DNA of 14,785 nucleotides, taken from assembly GCA_964433065.1 (NCBI GenBank), contig CAYSPZ010000039.1:1-14785 (forward strand). Direction: 5' to 3'. The DNA is from RGIG3009 sp964433065. Lineage in GTDB: Bacteria; Bacillota; Clostridia; Oscillospirales; Acutalibacteraceae. Shown piece by piece: positions 12,833 to 14,785 of this stretch. The position numbers and the translations under genes are program-made. Below the pieces are notes generated by a model. It worked only from the letters and a program-made list of their open reading frames with translations, was not told where the DNA came from and made no database searches. Each line of letters begins with the position of its first letter. Positions within the stretch are counted from its first letter, which is position 1.

Positions 12833-13741
12833 GTGAAGATCTACGCGCCACGTTATTATACCGATTTCGTTTGTCTTGCCGATCGCTGTAAACACAGTTG
12901 TTGTGTCGGGTGGGAGATCGATGTGGACGACAAAACGAGAGAACGGTATGAAGCGCTTGACTGCGGGTATGGGAAAACGATCGTGGATACCATCGAGATG
13001 ACCGAACCGCCGCATTTTAAACTTGACGAACACGAACGGTGTCCGCATCTGGATGAACGGGGACTTTGTCGGATCATTTCCACGCTCGGTGAGGGGTATT
13101 TATGCGATATCTGCCGTGAACATCCGCGCTTTTATAATGAAACGTCGCGGGGGATGGAAGTCGGATTGGGGATGGCATGTGAGGAAGCGTGTCGCTTGAT
13201 CTTGAACACCGACGACTATCAAACGATGGTAGAGGTAGGGGAATGTGAGGGTGAGGTTGAACCTTTACCCGTGGATACTCTTACGCACCGCGTGACGATA
13301 TACGCGATATTGTCGGACGGAGCGATACCGTACCGAGAGCGGTTGGAGAACATTTACCGTGAATACGGTATTTCGCCGTCGATGGTGTCGGACGGTGTTT
13401 GGTGCGAGTGTCTGGACGATTTGGAGTATATGGATGAGACGCATAAAACGCAGATGAAGTGTTATTCGTCCGACCTGTCGACACCCGCGACGGTGGAAAA
13501 CGAGTTGCAACGGGCACTTGCGTATTTTGTATACCGTCACTGTGCCGAAGCGTATACGGATGAAGAATACCGTTTATCGGTCGGAGTTTGTTTGTTCTGT
13601 GAGCGGTTGTTGGCATCGCTTGTAAAGAGCGGCGGGGAGATCTCAGAGGTTGCACGGATGGTATCGGAGGAGATCGAGTATTCCGACGAGAATATTCAAC
13701 GTATTGAGCGCGTTTTTATTGATTTTTTGTCGACGCGGTGA
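12833..13741 (+). CDS. FliB-like Cys-cluster protein (annotated as flagellin lysine-N-methylase)
   Basis: The 302-residue product shows the FliB-family cysteine pattern at its N terminus: Cys14, Cys19, Cys23 and Cys24 (FVCLADRCKHSCCVGWEID), Cys70 and Cys79 (CPHLDERGLCRI), and Cys91 and Cys94 followed by HPRF (LCDICREHPRFYN). This cluster probably binds a metal or Fe-S centre. Salmonella FliB methylates lysines of flagellin, but homologues are common in Clostridia without an obvious link to flagella, and no flagellar gene lies in this window, so the substrate may be something else. The GTG at 12833 is preferred because GAGGTG (12821-12826) then serves as ribosome binding site and the product begins KIYAPRYY as relatives do; a GTG at 12824 overlaps that site. 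The EamA gene follows after 36 bases. Confidence 0.85.
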   Translation: MKIYAPRYYTDFVCLADRCKHSCCVGWEIDVDDKTRERYEALDCGYGKTIVDTIEMTEPPHFKLDEHERCPHLDERGLCRIISTLGEGYLCDICREHPRFYNETSRGMEVGLGMACEEACRLILNTDDYQTMVEVGECEGEVEPLPVDTLTHRVTIYAILSDGAIPYRERLENIYREYGISPSMVSDGVWCECLDDLEYMDETHKTQMKCYSSDLSTPATVENELQRALAYFVYRHCAEAYTDEEYRLSVGVCLFCERLLASLVKSGGEISEVARMVSEEIEYSDENIQRIERVFIDFLSTR

Positions 13742-13777
13742 TATAGTGGTGTTTGTATTTTAAACGAGGTGACAGGT

Positions 13778-14650
13778 ATGGGGAAAACAAGAGCGATGCT
13801 GTGCGTGATCTTCGCGGGGATTTTGTTTGCCGCGTCGGTTTTATTCGTACACGTATTGACACCGATGGGGTTTTCGTCGCTTGAAATCACCACCGCGCGC
13901 GGTGTGTCGGCGGCATTGTTTATGGTCGTATTTGTGTTCTGTAAAGATCGACGATTGTTTCGCGCAAAGCCGATCGATCTGTTGTTGTATTTTCTCGCCG
14001 GTCTTGGGATGTTCGGTACGTCTGCCGCATATTTTGTATCGATGCAGGTATCTTCCGTTTCGACGGCGGTGATGTTGTTGTATACGGCACCGATCCTGGT
14101 AATGATCTGTTCGGTGGCGTTTTTGGGCGAGAAACTGACCGTGATGAAGGGAATCGCGGTAGTTTGTATGTTGGTCGGATGCGGTCTGGTTTCGGGGATC
14201 ATCGGCGGTATGAAATTCAACCTGCTCGGTATCGGTATGGGGTTGCTTTCGGGTGTTTCGTATGCCGCTTATAACGTGATCGCCAAGATCGAGATGCGGC
14301 GGTCCTGCGATCCGTTGACCGCGAGTATGTATTCCTACCTGTTTATGACGGTTATTTTGCTCTGTTTCATTGATCCGCTTCGTACGGTTTCGGTAGCGTT
14401 TGCCGAGCCGTTGTCCGCCGTATTGTTGTTCAGTTGCGGGTTCGTGACCTGTGCGATGGCATATTTGTTCCTGACGATGGGATTAAAACACCTGCCTGCG
14501 GGTACGGCATCCACGCTTTGCGTGGTGGAACCGATCGTTGCGACGATATTCGGTGTGATCTTTTGGGGCGAAAAGTTGTCGGCAACGGCACTGTGCGGCA
14601 TCGTATTGGTGATTGCCGCGATCTGGTTACTCAGCCGAGATGAAGCGTAA
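13778..14650 (+). CDS. EamA/DMT superfamily transporter
   Basis: The 290-residue product has ten predicted membrane segments arranged as two EamA repeats (about residues 6-140 and 150-287). Typical motifs are LEITTARGVSAALF in the first repeat, AVMLLYTAPILVMICSVAFLGEKLT at its end, and LPAGTASTLCVVEPIVATIFGVIFWGEKLS in the second. Such proteins usually export amino acids or other metabolites; the substrate is unknown. The ATG at 13778 follows GAGGTGA (13766-13772). The 36-base gap from the FliB-like gene contains no clear promoter, so the two are probably co-transcribed. A strong terminator follows. Confidence 0.92.
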   Translation: MGKTRAMLCVIFAGILFAASVLFVHVLTPMGFSSLEITTARGVSAALFMVVFVFCKDRRLFRAKPIDLLLYFLAGLGMFGTSAAYFVSMQVSSVSTAVMLLYTAPILVMICSVAFLGEKLTVMKGIAVVCMLVGCGLVSGIIGGMKFNLLGIGMGLLSGVSYAAYNVIAKIEMRRSCDPLTASMYSYLFMTVILLCFIDPLRTVSVAFAEPLSAVLLFSCGFVTCAMAYLFLTMGLKHLPAGTASTLCVVEPIVATIFGVIFWGEKLSATALCGIVLVIAAIWLLSRDEA

Positions 14651-14696
14651 AACAAAAGACGGTTCGTATGGGACGTACTCTTAAGGACAGTAATTC

Positions 14697-14730
14697 AAAA
14701 GGCTGAACGATTAATTTCGTTCAGCCTTTT
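14697..14730. terminator. Bidirectional intrinsic terminator
   Basis: A ten-pair stem, GGCTGAACGA (14701-14710) with TCGTTCAGCC (14717-14726), is flanked by AAAA and TTTT, so it can act on both strands. It closes the FliB-like/EamA unit. Confidence 0.9.
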
Positions 14731-14743
14731 ATTGTAGGAAAAA

Positions 14744-14785
14744 ACCACCAGCTGTGCTGGTGGTACCATAAAGCTTTAGCTATGA
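14744..14785. mobile_element. Possible IS200/IS605-type left-end sequence (partial)
   Basis: A perfect nine-pair hairpin with a three-base loop (ACCACCAGC, TGT, GCTGGTGGT; 14744-14764) is followed by CATAAAGCTTTAGCTATG, which itself contains a small palindrome (TAAAGCTTTA). From memory, a GGTGG-type hairpin followed by an AGCTTTAGCT segment resembles the subterminal left end of IS200-like elements. The window stops here, so no transposase gene can be seen. It could also be a second terminator-like hairpin. Confidence 0.35.

Overview
The window reads as a chromosomal stretch of a low-to-medium GC Gram-positive anaerobe, most likely a Clostridia member of the Oscillospirales (Ruminococcaceae/Oscillospiraceae) type. 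The grounds are the dgt-dnaG-rpoD gene order, AGGAGG-type ribosome binding sites, TTGACA/TATAAT promoters, intrinsic terminators with UUCG loops, AsnA-type asparagine synthesis and a Cys-containing L31. Lineage is inferred from gene content and style; nothing was searched.

Layout. 1-927: a lipoprotein and a small membrane protein in one unit, closed by a palindromic terminator. 1000-2760: two separately promoted genes, a cyclase-family metal hydrolase and aspartate-ammonia ligase (asnA). 2800-3255: tRNA-Ser(GGA) followed by rpmE (L31) and a terminator. 3285-7969: housekeeping block of a YigZ-family protein, an HD-domain dNTP triphosphohydrolase, DNA primase (dnaG) and the primary sigma factor (rpoD); the last three are spaced 15-21 bases apart and look co-transcribed. 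7990-8263: a strong promoter, a CAU tRNA, tRNA-Trp(CCA) and a terminator.

8264-8755 carries no credible long protein gene and is the most unusual part. It holds (i) an array of about eight short, sequence-variable hairpins separated by a 10-base linker that switches to its reverse complement halfway along; six of the eight hairpins have C(GNA)G or C(GNNA)G loops when read in the direction set by the linker. It also holds (ii) a separate promoter, a predicted three-way-junction RNA, a possible antiterminator and an intrinsic terminator, directly ahead of a 70-residue cysteine-rich protein. The second element has the layout of a riboswitch or attenuator that I cannot assign to a known class.

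8976-14650 is accessory metabolism and transport: a PfkB-family sugar kinase (minus) divergent from a TSUP transporter (plus); an aldose-1-epimerase-like gene followed by a DUF2974-type alpha/beta hydrolase on the minus strand, the latter with its ribosome binding site buried in a hairpin; and a FliB-like Cys-cluster protein followed by an EamA/DMT exporter on the plus strand. The window ends with a bidirectional terminator and a second hairpin that resembles the left end of an IS200/IS605-type element whose body would lie outside the window.
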